64,000 nucleotides of DNA, taken from Pseudomonas brassicacearum subsp. brassicacearum. GTDB lineage: Bacteria; Pseudomonadota; Gammaproteobacteria; Pseudomonadales; Pseudomonadaceae. Positions 25,109 to 33,459 of this stretch are shown here, piece by piece. Numbering within the stretch: position 1 is the first letter of the stretch; every line of letters begins with the position of its first letter. The position numbers were made by a program, and so were the translations under genes. The DNA is taken from NCBI RefSeq assembly GCF_008801605.1, contig NZ_VZPJ01000014.1, forward strand, positions 62,001 through 126,000, written 5' to 3'. The notes beneath the pieces were generated by a model. It was not told where the DNA came from. It ran no database searches and saw only the letters and a list, made by a program, of their open reading frames with translations.

Positions 25109-25177
25109 ATCGTTATTCCCCCTGGAGAATCGTAAGCGACCGCGGCGAACCTCCTCCTCGCCACGGCCGCCACAGGT

Positions 25178-26539
25178 TCAACGCATGTTTTCGTTGGCCA
25201 TGGCATCCGGCGTGAAATAGGACGCCGAAGGTCTCGCGATCTTCTGGTACTGAACCGCCAGGTCATTGCTCGATGCGTTGAGGAAGTAGGCTCCGGTGTC
25301 GAGGTTGTAGCTGCCCCACATGACCTGTGCGGTGAGGACCGGCATGTCCGGCGCCAGCAGCGTCAGCGAATACATCTGCCGACCGAGCTTGCCCTGGGCG
25401 TCATAACCGTCGGCCATCAGGATCTGCCAGGAGTCTTCGTCGACGTAGTAGGTCCGACGCGGCACGACATGGCGCTTGCCGGATTTGAGCGTGGCCTCGA
25501 CCACCCAGACCCGGTGCTTCTCCCAACGCACCAGATCAGGATTGAGGAAGTTTTCCTTGACCAGGTCGTCACTCTTGGCCAGCGCGGCGCGGTTATTGTT
25601 GTAGCCGACGATCAGCTCTTTCTTGCCCACCAGCTTGAGGTCATAGCGATCGGTAGGCCCGAACAGCATGAACGCTTCGTCGAACAGGCCGACGCCGGAG
25701 GTCACGAAGTCCGGCGTGTCATAGGCAATGTTTGGCGCCCGGCGAACCCGGCGCTGGCCGACCAGATATTGCCAGGCCGCCCGATTGGCCGGGTCCATGT
25801 CCCAATGGGTCATCAGGCCTTCGCCGGCCTTGGATGACGGCAACTCGGTCAACAGCTTGCCCACCTGGTACTTGCCCGCATAGTTTTCCAGGCTGCCGCC
25901 TTCGAAGTAGTAGGGAAACTGATAGGAGAATTGGGCCCGGGTCGCCTGGACTTTCTTGCCACCGGCGGTCATCAGCCAGGTATCGAAAGGCGCGCTGATG
26001 GTGTCGCCGCCCTGCCAGGACAACCGATAATTCCACAGCACTTGGGCACCGTTTTCCGGGATCGGGAACGGAATGCCACCGTAGGCGTTGGCGACCTTCT
26101 CGCTGTCCACGTCCAGCGTGGCGCGTGTGGCGTTCTTGCTGGTGTTGTCATACACCCATTGCGGAGCGGCGGCCGAGCGATGGGTCGGGTACACGTCCAG
26201 GCGATAGCCCGGGTATTTCTTCAGCAGCAGCTTGGTCCCTTCGGCCAATTCGCTGGCGTACTGCTCCATGTTCGAGGCTTTGATCGAATACAGCGGCTTC
26301 TCGCCGGCGAATGGATCGGGGCGTTTGTCACCCGGTTTGTAGCCAGGCGTGGCCTGGGTATAGCCGCCCTGCCAAGCCGGGATACTGCCATCGGCGTTGC
26401 CGGCGCGCTCGCCACCCAAGGGAGTCAGATCGGTTTTCAGGCGCGCGGCCTGTTCAGGCGACACCGCCGCCTGCGCCAGCCCCATGCCAGCAAGGGCCAG
26501 GGTCAGGACGCATGTGTTCAGGAATGCTGTGTTCTGCAT
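25178..26539 (-). CDS. DUF1329 outer-membrane lipoprotein-sorting-like protein
   Basis: 453 aa with a signal peptide (VLTLALAGMGLAQAAVS). Family blocks are VSPEQAARLKTDLTPLGGERAGN with GSIPAWQGG, FAGEKPLYSIKASNM, and a C-terminal LolA/LolB-like half with YYVDEDSWQILMADGYDAQG. DUF1329 proteins are periplasmic or outer-membrane associated and nearly always paired with a DUF1302 channel-like protein, here 15 bp upstream. They are needed for use of hydrophobic substrates in some pseudomonads; the exact step is unknown. Confidence 0.9.
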   Translation of the reverse strand: MQNTAFLNTCVLTLALAGMGLAQAAVSPEQAARLKTDLTPLGGERAGNADGSIPAWQGGYTQATPGYKPGDKRPDPFAGEKPLYSIKASNMEQYASELAEGTKLLLKKYPGYRLDVYPTHRSAAAPQWVYDNTSKNATRATLDVDSEKVANAYGGIPFPIPENGAQVLWNYRLSWQGGDTISAPFDTWLMTAGGKKVQATRAQFSYQFPYYFEGGSLENYAGKYQVGKLLTELPSSKAGEGLMTHWDMDPANRAAWQYLVGQRRVRRAPNIAYDTPDFVTSGVGLFDEAFMLFGPTDRYDLKLVGKKELIVGYNNNRAALAKSDDLVKENFLNPDLVRWEKHRVWVVEATLKSGKRHVVPRRTYYVDEDSWQILMADGYDAQGKLGRQMYSLTLLAPDMPVLTAQVMWGSYNLDTGAYFLNASSNDLAVQYQKIARPSASYFTPDAMANENMR

Positions 26540-26554
26540 GGCGAATCCACCTTA

Positions 26555-28204
26555 TTAGAATGAGGTTTTCACGTAGAGCGAGACGAAGTCGCGATCGGCC
26601 AACGACTGTCCGTAACTGAAATTGCCGTCCTCGCGCAGCCCGGCTTTCGGTGCGCCGAAGAAGTTCACGTAGTTGAGGCCGACATCCCAGCGTTGCAGGT
26701 AGGTGGCTTTGAGCCCGACACTCCAGTCGCCGGAGTGGGTGTTGCCGAAGCCGGATTTGTTGACCGCCGATGAGCGCCCATCGAGTACCACACCCATGCC
26801 GATCGGCACGGTCAGGTCGATTCCGTCGACGATCTGGAAGTACGCCGGCTCGATCAATACCCGCAGCGCGGTGGCATCGCGGGTGGTGTTGGAGTCCAGC
26901 GCGGCAGCGTTCTTGGTCACGCTCAGGGTGCGGTTCCAGGCCAGTTCGGCCAGGGCCGATCCGCCATCCCAGAACGCGGTGGGCGATAACAGGTAGATCG
27001 CCGACAGGTTGGCGTGGGCGGTCTTGCCCCTGGCGAACAACTCATTGTCGCCACCATCGGCCGCCATGCCGGGGGTCACTACTTGCAGATTACTCACTAG
27101 CGGCGCGTTCCAGCGCACCGACGTTTCACCGGCAAAGTTGAACGGACCGTAGGCAGTGGAGAAGCTGACGCCAGCGGTCTTGATGTCTTCGGCGTAGACC
27201 TGGCGATAGGAACCCAGGATGGGCAACCCGGTGGCCGCAGACGCCGCACCGTCCAGGTACGCGTACAACCCGATTGGCGCTTTGTCGTGATACTGGGCCG
27301 CGTAGAAACCCAGCTCCAGCTCGGTGCCGGTCGGCTTGAAGCGGATCTGCATGCCGCCCTGCCCCGAATTGCGCGGTTTCAAATCGCCGCCATTGACCGT
27401 GTCGTTGCCGAACAGTTCGCGCAGAGGGCCACTGCCGTAGCCGATGGCATCGACATCGCTCAGGTAGCTGCCGGCGCCGGGCAGATTGGAACGTTCCCAC
27501 TCAAACTGATAGTAAGCGCCCACCGACAGTTGCGGGTTGATCTGCAACTGCCCGGAGATCTGATTGACCGGGCGCAGGATCTCCTTGAACTGAGTCCCCG
27601 GCACGCTGAGCAACTTGACGACATCGGTCGGGCCCTGGGCATTGGCAATGCCGTTGCCACCGTAGAACAGGCTTTCCCCATAGATCAGGCTGTGTCGGCC
27701 CAGGCGCGCCACGCCCTGGGAGTCTTCACCCAGATCCCCGCGCAAGAACACGAAGGCGTCGAGGATTTCCGCGTCGCGACCATGAAGCTTGCGGGTTTCA
27801 CTGAGGAAATGCTTTTGCTCGCTGCTGTCGGTGTCCTGATTGTAGATATCGTCGTACCAGGCTGCGCCGCTCACGCGCAGCCCATAGTTTTGCCGGCTCA
27901 GGTCCATTTCGGAAAACAGGTCCAGGCGGTTGGAGACCAGGCCACTGCTGAAATTCTTGTCGCCCTGGCTCTGGATCGAGGGATACAGGCCGTTGGCGGT
28001 TGGCGCGTTGACCAAGCGGCTGTCCTGTCCATGCAGGCGCCAGGCTTGGCTGTACTTGATGGTGTTGTCCCAGCGCAGTTTCCAGTCGGAGTCACCCAGG
28101 TCCATTTGCATGGCCTGGACCCTTTCGACCATCACACCGGTGCTGCACAACGCCAGGAACAGGGCGCAATGCTTGAAACCAAAGCAATCTTTGAGGTTAT
28201 CCAT
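26555..28204 (-). CDS. DUF1302 outer-membrane beta-barrel-like protein
   Basis: 549 aa. Begins with a signal segment and mature part starting around MQMDLGDSDWKLRWDNTIKY; the protein has many amphipathic beta strands and ends with an aromatic residue (LYVKTSF), the usual signature of outer-membrane barrels. DUF1302 is assumed to form a channel for hydrophobic or aromatic substrates, with DUF1329 as partner. The ATG at 28204 has a CA motif about 12 nt upstream, so it probably has its own catabolite-controlled translation. Confidence 0.88.
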   Translation of the reverse strand: MDNLKDCFGFKHCALFLALCSTGVMVERVQAMQMDLGDSDWKLRWDNTIKYSQAWRLHGQDSRLVNAPTANGLYPSIQSQGDKNFSSGLVSNRLDLFSEMDLSRQNYGLRVSGAAWYDDIYNQDTDSSEQKHFLSETRKLHGRDAEILDAFVFLRGDLGEDSQGVARLGRHSLIYGESLFYGGNGIANAQGPTDVVKLLSVPGTQFKEILRPVNQISGQLQINPQLSVGAYYQFEWERSNLPGAGSYLSDVDAIGYGSGPLRELFGNDTVNGGDLKPRNSGQGGMQIRFKPTGTELELGFYAAQYHDKAPIGLYAYLDGAASAATGLPILGSYRQVYAEDIKTAGVSFSTAYGPFNFAGETSVRWNAPLVSNLQVVTPGMAADGGDNELFARGKTAHANLSAIYLLSPTAFWDGGSALAELAWNRTLSVTKNAAALDSNTTRDATALRVLIEPAYFQIVDGIDLTVPIGMGVVLDGRSSAVNKSGFGNTHSGDWSVGLKATYLQRWDVGLNYVNFFGAPKAGLREDGNFSYGQSLADRDFVSLYVKTSF

Positions 28205-28216
28205 GGACGCTTCTCA

Positions 28217-28224
28217 TTATTGTT
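28217..28224 (-). promoter_or_regulatory. CA motif AACAATAA upstream of the DUF1302 gene
   Basis: AACAATAA (minus strand) lies 12-20 nt before the start at 28204 and overlaps the ribosome-binding region, consistent with Hfq/Crc repression. Confidence 0.55.
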
Positions 28225-28293
28225 ATTTTTTGGCATGGCTTTGCAGCCAACACGCTCGGGTAGCGGCTTGCACCGCGTTGTACGGATGCGCAT

Positions 28294-29061
28294 TCAGATG
28301 TAGGTGGAGGCCAATCCACCATCGACCGGCAGGTTGACGCCGTTGATCCAGCGCGACTCATCGGCACACAGGAAAGCGATCACCGCCGCCACCTCATCGG
28401 CGTAAGCGGGACGTTTCATGCGATGGGCATCGGCCTGGGTCCGGGCCTCGCCGAGCATGCTCACGAAGTCGTCGAGGATGGGCGTGAACACCGGGCCCGG
28501 TGCAACACTGTTCATGCGCACCGAATGCTCAAGAAACCAGGGTTGGGCCTGCAGGTAGGTCCAGACGATCAAGGCTTCCTTGAAGTACTGGTAGCAGGTC
28601 TGGTCCGGCACCCGGTGATCGGCCAGCCAGGCTTGCGCGGCGGTAAAATCTTCGATGCGCGCCAGCGCCTTGTGCTGTTCCAGGCGCAACGGCCATTCGG
28701 CGCCGAGGATCGAGGCGATATTGACGATGCTGCCGCCAGCGTTGATGCGCGGCAGCAGCGCACGGCTCAAGTGGCGCAACCCAAGGTAGTTGACCTGCGC
28801 CAGCAGTTGCGGGTTGGCAGTGCCCGGCACCCCGGCGATGTTGCACAGGCTGTCGAGCCGTGCGGGCAGCTGCGGCAGCAGCCGTTCGATGTTTTCGGCG
28901 CTACTCAAATCGCCCTGCACAAAACCGTCCAGGGTCATGTGCGGCGCCTTGAGGTCGACGCCAATCACTTGGGCGCCATGAGTGCGCAGCAGGCTTGCCG
29001 TGGCAGCACCAATGCCTGACGAGACACCGGTGACCAGCACAATCTTGTTGTCGAGTTTCAT
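28294..29061 (-). CDS. Coniferyl-alcohol-dehydrogenase-like SDR (CalA type)
   Basis: 255 aa. Glycine motif VTGVSSGIGAATASLL at residues 10-25, an acidic residue at the end of strand 2 (IGVDLK) that favours NAD, CNIAGVPG, a serine in VNIASILG and YQYFKEAL giving the YxxxK pair. The insertion between Ser and Tyr (about 40 residues, EWPLRLEQHKALARIEDF) is typical of coniferyl-alcohol dehydrogenases. It would oxidise an aryl-allyl or benzyl-type alcohol to the aldehyde used by the ALDH upstream. The real alcohol is not proven. Confidence 0.82.
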   Translation of the reverse strand: MKLDNKIVLVTGVSSGIGAATASLLRTHGAQVIGVDLKAPHMTLDGFVQGDLSSAENIERLLPQLPARLDSLCNIAGVPGTANPQLLAQVNYLGLRHLSRALLPRINAGGSIVNIASILGAEWPLRLEQHKALARIEDFTAAQAWLADHRVPDQTCYQYFKEALIVWTYLQAQPWFLEHSVRMNSVAPGPVFTPILDDFVSMLGEARTQADAHRMKRPAYADEVAAVIAFLCADESRWINGVNLPVDGGLASTYI

Positions 29062-29072
29062 GTTGAGTCCTC

Positions 29073-29083
29073 TTATTATTTTT
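29073..29083 (-). promoter_or_regulatory. CA motif AAAAATAATAA upstream of the SDR
   Basis: Two overlapping AANAANAA matches on the minus strand, 12-22 nt before the start at 29061, in the short gap between the ALDH and the SDR. Confidence 0.5.
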
Positions 29084-29130
29084 GTGTACTCGCAGGGCCC
29101 TCAGCTCATCGGGCCCTGTAAACCTGCCTG

Positions 29131-30603
29131 TCAGAAGGGGTAGACCGGCGCCTGGTCCTTGACCGTCACCCACTGCCATTGCGTGTATTCGTCCCAGTCC
29201 GCCGGGCCGCCGACGCTGCCGCCATTGCCCGAGGCGCCGCGCCCGCCGAACGGGTTGATGCACTCATCGGCGACGGTCTGGTCATTGATGTGCAACATGC
29301 CGCACTGCAACCGCTCACCGATGGCCATGGCCCGGCCTACCGACGGAGAAATGATCGCCGCCGCCAAACCGTACTCGGTGCGGTTGGCCAACTCGACGGC
29401 TTCATCATCGGTGGCGAAGCTGACCACCGTTGCCACGGGCCCGAAGACCTCCTCGTCGAAGGCCCGCATGCCCGGTTTCACGCCGCTGAGCACGGTGGCC
29501 TGGTAAAACAGTCGATCGTGCTCGCCGCCTGCCTCCAGCCGGGCGCCGGCACGCACGGAGTCGCTGACGATGTCGTGCACCCGTTTCAGTTGGCGCTGAT
29601 TGATCAGCGGCCCCAACGCGGCTTCGCCCTGGGCGGCGTTACCGACGGTCAAGGCCCGGGCCTTTTCCACCAGTTTGCGGGTCAGTTCTTCGGCGATGGA
29701 TTCATGGGCGAGGATCAACCCGGTGGCCATGCAAATCTGCCCTTGATGCAGCCAGGCGCCCCAGGCCGCGTTGCGAGCGGCGAGGTCGAGATCGGCGTCT
29801 TCAAGAATGATCAGCGGGTTCTTGCCACCCAACTCCAGCGCAACCTTCTTCAGGTTGCGCCCGGCCACTTCAGCGACCTTGCGACCGGCGCCGGTGGAAC
29901 CGGTAAAGGCGATCATGCGCACGTTAGGGTCGCGGCACAGCGCCTCACCGGCATCCGCCGCACCGGGCAACACTTGCAGCAAGCCCTTGGGCAGCCCCGC
30001 TACCTCGAACAACCGGGCGATAAGGAAACCGCCGCTCACCGGGGTCTGCGGATCCGGCTTGAGCACCACCGCATTGCCCGCCGCCAGGGCTGGCGCAACG
30101 GAGCGCATGGACAACACCAGGGGAAAGTTGAAGGGCGAAATCACCCCGACCACGCCATGGGGCTGGCGTCGCGCATAGGACAGGCGCCCCGCCTCGCTGG
30201 GCAGGACCACCCCATGGGCCTGGGACAGCAGGCCGGCGGCCTGATGCAACAGCACGATGGCTTCGCGTACTTCGTGTTGGCCCTTAAACAGCGCGGCGCC
30301 GGTCTCCCGAGCCACGTACAGCGCCAGTTCTTCGAAGGACTGCTCGGCCACGTCGGCGGCCTTGCGGAAGATCGCCGCGCGTTGCCGCGGGCCCAGCGCC
30401 GCCCACCCCGGCTGCGCCAGGGCTGCGTCGCGACTGGCCTTGGCGATGTCGGCGGAGTCGGCCGTGGCACAGCGCATCAACCGCTCACCGGTGGCCGGTT
30501 CAATGATCCATTGCAGCAGACCCGACGCAGGCACCCAGTCACCGTTGAAGACACATTCCGACTCGATCACCTGGGACAACAGGTGGCTTTTGGATGCAGA
30601 CAT
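29131..30603 (-). CDS. Aromatic aldehyde dehydrogenase (benzaldehyde/vanillin type)
   Basis: 490 aa, NAD(P)-dependent ALDH superfamily. Visible motifs: VVGVISPFNFPLVLSMRSVAP, AFTGSTGAGRKVAEVAGR, VALELGGKNPLIIL (catalytic Glu), and the nucleophile region WLHQGQICMATG with the catalytic Cys; C-terminal FGGRGASGNGG. The QGQIC-M pattern fits the XylC/AreC benzaldehyde and vanillin dehydrogenase group. It should convert the aldehyde made by the downstream SDR into the acid. First gene of the operon, behind a sigma-54 promoter (30684-30697) and a CA motif. Confidence 0.88.
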   Translation of the reverse strand: MSASKSHLLSQVIESECVFNGDWVPASGLLQWIIEPATGERLMRCATADSADIAKASRDAALAQPGWAALGPRQRAAIFRKAADVAEQSFEELALYVARETGAALFKGQHEVREAIVLLHQAAGLLSQAHGVVLPSEAGRLSYARRQPHGVVGVISPFNFPLVLSMRSVAPALAAGNAVVLKPDPQTPVSGGFLIARLFEVAGLPKGLLQVLPGAADAGEALCRDPNVRMIAFTGSTGAGRKVAEVAGRNLKKVALELGGKNPLIILEDADLDLAARNAAWGAWLHQGQICMATGLILAHESIAEELTRKLVEKARALTVGNAAQGEAALGPLINQRQLKRVHDIVSDSVRAGARLEAGGEHDRLFYQATVLSGVKPGMRAFDEEVFGPVATVVSFATDDEAVELANRTEYGLAAAIISPSVGRAMAIGERLQCGMLHINDQTVADECINPFGGRGASGNGGSVGGPADWDEYTQWQWVTVKDQAPVYPF

Positions 30604-30620
30604 TTAACACTCCCGGCTCT

Positions 30621-30628
30621 TTGTTGTT
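30621..30628 (-). promoter_or_regulatory. CA motif AACAACAA upstream of the ALDH
   Basis: AACAACAA on the minus strand, 17 nt before the start at 30603 and within the leader of the predicted sigma-54 transcript. Confidence 0.55.
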
Positions 30629-30683
30629 GTCATCGTTTGCCGCACCTGGAAGGTATCGACGCAAACGCCGTGCTAGTGCTTGA

Positions 30684-30697
30684 GCAAGCGCTGTGCC
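30684..30697 (-). promoter_or_regulatory. Sigma-54 (-24/-12) promoter driving the ALDH-SDR-export operon
   Basis: On the minus strand GGCAC (30697-30693), five bases, then TTGC (30687-30684) matches TGGCAC-N5-TTGCW with exact GG-to-GC spacing. The predicted start is about 12 nt downstream, giving a leader of about 70 nt before 30603. The divergent gene encodes a sigma-54 activator, which strongly supports this promoter. Confidence 0.8.
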
Positions 30698-30823
30698 GGT
30701 TTTGCCCGCAGACCTTGATAAACCTGGCGCAGGGCTCTGGATCAATGGTCTGCATCGAGTGCAGGACTGATGACGCACCTGCCGACGTGGCCGTTGGCCA
30801 GCTGCCGCTTGTTCATTTGATAA

Positions 30824-30866
30824 AGTTATGCTTAATAACTATCTCGCCAGATGATCATTTCGATCA
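30824..30866. promoter_or_regulatory. Two inverted repeats, candidate activator (UAS) sites
   Basis: AGTTAT-GCTTA-ATAACT (30824-30840) and TGATC-ATTTC-GATCA (30852-30866) are perfect palindromes with 5-nt centres, 127-182 bp upstream of the -24/-12 promoter and just before the regulator gene. Both distances are normal for enhancer sites of NtrC/XylR-type activators; either could be the site. Confidence 0.5.
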
Positions 30867-30887
30867 CCCGCCATCAGGGGCATAACA

Positions 30888-32663
30888 ATGAATAATCCCC
30901 ACTGCCAGTTGCCGGATCACCGGATCGCCACCGAGCACTTCCGTCCACGGGGTGACAGCAACGAGCTGACCGACAGCAGTTCGCCTACGACGGCAGAACT
31001 CACCGCGTGTCTGTTTTTCTCCCCCGACGATGGCCGTATCTGGCTCAACGACCAGCGCATGTTGCTGCTGCACAGTTCATCCTTCGGGGCGTTGCGCCGG
31101 GAAATCATCGAACGCCAGGGGCTGGAACAGGCCCGTGGCATGCTCACCCGCACCGGCTATTCCTCCGGCGCCCGGGACGCCCGGCTGATTCGCGAACGCT
31201 GGCCCCACGCCGATGCCGCGGCGGTGTTTCGTGCAGGCACGCATCTGCACACCCTTGAAGGCATGACCAAGGTCGAGCCGCTGCATTTCAAGTTCGACGC
31301 CGATTCGGGGTTCTATGAAGGGGAATTTCTCTGGCATCACTCCTGTGAGGCCGACGAGCATGTCGCCGCCTATGGCACCGGGCAGGATCCGGTGTGCTGG
31401 ACCGAACTGGGCTACGCCATCGGTTTCGTCAGCGGGCTGTTCGGGCAACTGGTGATCTTCCGCGAAGTGGAATGCCGAGGCATGGGGCACGAACGCTGCC
31501 GAGTCGTCGGCAAGACCGCCGAGCAATGGGGCGATGTCGAGCAGGACCTCAATTACCTCAACGCCTCACCGCCAGCGGTCGTCGCGCGCACCGACAGCCA
31601 GTCCGACAGTGTTGCCGGCACCGCCCCGCTGCCGGACAGCGAACAGCCGCTGATCGGTGCCAGCGCCGCCTTCAACGCCGCGACCCAAGCCTTGCAACGG
31701 GTGGCCTTGACCCCCGCCACCGTGCTGGTCAGCGGCGAATCCGGCGTCGGCAAGGAGATGTTCGCCCGCCAGCTGCACCAACTTAGTCGCCGACGCGATG
31801 GTCCGTTCATCGCCCTCAACTGCGCGGCCATCCCCGACAACCTGATCGAGGCCGAACTGTTTGGCGTCGAACGCGGTGCCTATACCGGGGCCACTCATTC
31901 ACGCCCCGGTCGTTTCGAGCGAGCCCATGGCGGCACGTTGTTTCTGGATGAGATCACCTGCCTGAGCCTGGCCGGGCAAAGCAAGTTGCTACGCGCCTTG
32001 CAGGAGCGGGAGATCGAACGGATCGGTGGTGGCCACGGCATCAAGGTCGATGTGCGGGTCGTGGCGGCCACCAACATCGACCTGCGCAAGGCCGTGGCGG
32101 AAGGCGCGTTCCGTGAAGACCTGTTCTACCGGCTCAACGTCTACCCCATCGCCCTGCCTCCCTTGCGCGAGCGTCGCGATGACATCCCGTTGCTGATCAA
32201 TGCTTTCCTCAAGCGCTTTTGCCAGGAGTACGGCCGCACCCCGATGGGCCTGACCATGCGTGCCTTGAAGGTGCTGTTGCGCTATGACTTCCCGGGCAAC
32301 GTGCGGGAATTGCAGAACCTCATCGAGCGCGGCCTGATCGCCAGCGAAGAAGGCCAGGCGATTGACCTGGTCCATCTGTTTCGCAATGAACAACTGCCGG
32401 TGGATGCGTATTCCGTGGACCTGCACGGTGGTCTCTCGCCGATGGGCCTGGCCGCCAACGACACCGCGGAAAAACCGGCCCTGCTCCAGTCCCTCAGCCA
32501 ACTGGACTCGGACTTCTCCATTGACGGCCTGGAATCACGGCTGATCAACGAAGCCCTGCAACTGAGCAGCGGCAACCTGGCAGCGGCCGCACGCTCATTG
32601 GGACTGAGCCGGGCACAGTTCGCCTATCGGTTGAAGAAGCATCAACGAGGAGTCCCGGACTAA
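30888..32663 (+). CDS. Sigma-54-dependent aromatic-responsive activator (XylR/DmpR type)
   Basis: 591 aa. Three parts: an N-terminal sensor with XylR_N and V4R regions (KVEPLHFKFDADSGFYEGEF, WHHSCEADEHV, CRGMGHERCRVVGKTAEQWG; Cys and His of the V4R zinc site visible); a central AAA+ domain with Walker A GESGVGKE, the sigma-54 contact loop as RGAYTGA, and GGTLFLDEI; and a C-terminal Fis-type HTH (GNLAAAARSLGLSRAQFAYRL). Ligand-bound sensor domains of this class detect phenols, toluenes or aryl alcohols directly. Divergent from the ALDH operon and almost certainly its activator. Confidence 0.92.
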   Translation: MNNPHCQLPDHRIATEHFRPRGDSNELTDSSSPTTAELTACLFFSPDDGRIWLNDQRMLLLHSSSFGALRREIIERQGLEQARGMLTRTGYSSGARDARLIRERWPHADAAAVFRAGTHLHTLEGMTKVEPLHFKFDADSGFYEGEFLWHHSCEADEHVAAYGTGQDPVCWTELGYAIGFVSGLFGQLVIFREVECRGMGHERCRVVGKTAEQWGDVEQDLNYLNASPPAVVARTDSQSDSVAGTAPLPDSEQPLIGASAAFNAATQALQRVALTPATVLVSGESGVGKEMFARQLHQLSRRRDGPFIALNCAAIPDNLIEAELFGVERGAYTGATHSRPGRFERAHGGTLFLDEITCLSLAGQSKLLRALQEREIERIGGGHGIKVDVRVVAATNIDLRKAVAEGAFREDLFYRLNVYPIALPPLRERRDDIPLLINAFLKRFCQEYGRTPMGLTMRALKVLLRYDFPGNVRELQNLIERGLIASEEGQAIDLVHLFRNEQLPVDAYSVDLHGGLSPMGLAANDTAEKPALLQSLSQLDSDFSIDGLESRLINEALQLSSGNLAAAARSLGLSRAQFAYRLKKHQRGVPD

Positions 32664-32694
32664 ACCCCGAACCTGGGATCACCATAATTCCCCT

Positions 32695-32783
32695 GTGGGA
32701 GCGAGCTTGCTCGCGATGGCGGTGGGTCAGCTGACATTGATGCTGGCTGGGCTGACGCCATCGCGAGCAAGCTCGCTCCCACA
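32695..32783. repeat. REPIN (inverted REP pair)
   Basis: TGTGGGAGCGAGCTTGCTCG facing CGAGCAAGCTCGCTCCCACA with about 50 nt between; both arms intact. Lies between convergent genes, the sigma-54 activator and the hypothetical gene. Confidence 0.92.
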
Positions 32784-32814
32784 TTGGTTTCTGCGGAGCT
32801 GCAAGCTCTGCAAC

Positions 32815-33459
32815 TCAATCCGTCGTGCTCGCCGCCAGTACGGCAAGCGTTCGGCGCTTGGGGTTCCAGATGCTCAGGCACCAGACGCCCCACCACTCCA
32901 GGCCATCGTCGAAATAATCGCTCCAGGGGGCCCGTGCCGGATCGTACTCGTCGCTGGCCGTCCAGTTGAGGTTGAAGTTATCGACCCAGCTCAACACCAC
33001 CCCATCGGTACCGTCCTCGAGCCCAAGCAGGTCGAGCCATTCGCTGAACAGCGCTTGCAGGGTGTCGTCGCTGAAACGGGTGCCATAGGGCGGGTCGCAG
33101 AAGGCCGCGTACAAGGCATAAGTGTGCTGATCATCTTGGTCGATCCGCATGAGTCGAGCCCGTTCGTCCCGGTTCAGCGGCTTGGCGACGGCCTTGCTCA
33201 AATCCCAATCCATGGTGGGGGGCGCAGCCTCGGTATAGCGCGGGTCCAGAGTCAGTTGGCGATGACGCTCCAGCCATTGAGCCTTGAGGTGCTGGAACAA
33301 CAGGTCCACAGCCTGACGATGAAGCACCTCATCAGCGGCATCACTCGCCTCGGGCACAAGCACCAGGAAATCGAAGGCACAACCGGCCTTTTCCATCCGC
33401 TGGCGCAGGGATGCGCTGGCTTGCTGTTCCACGATGCGCAACATGACAGTCTCCATCAA
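32815..33459 (-). CDS. Hypothetical protein coupled to an AraC regulator gene
   Basis: 214 aa; I do not recognise the family. It is acidic and rich in Trp in the C-terminal half (WVDNFNLNWTASDEYDP, WWGVWCLSIWNPKR). No signal peptide or membrane span is visible, so it is probably cytoplasmic. The start at 33459 overlaps the stop of the AraC gene by 4 nt (ATGA); an alternative Met is 6 codons later (MLRIVEQQ). It is therefore translated with the MtlR-like regulator but has no evident link to polyol metabolism. Confidence 0.65.
   Translation of the reverse strand: MMETVMLRIVEQQASASLRQRMEKAGCAFDFLVLVPEASDAADEVLHRQAVDLLFQHLKAQWLERHRQLTLDPRYTEAAPPTMDWDLSKAVAKPLNRDERARLMRIDQDDQHTYALYAAFCDPPYGTRFSDDTLQALFSEWLDLLGLEDGTDGVVLSWVDNFNLNWTASDEYDPARAPWSDYFDDGLEWWGVWCLSIWNPKRRTLAVLAASTTD

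Noticed and set aside
29179..30885. 568-codon open frame on the plus strand
   Set aside because: Shadow of the ALDH gene; it would also cover the sigma-54 promoter region.
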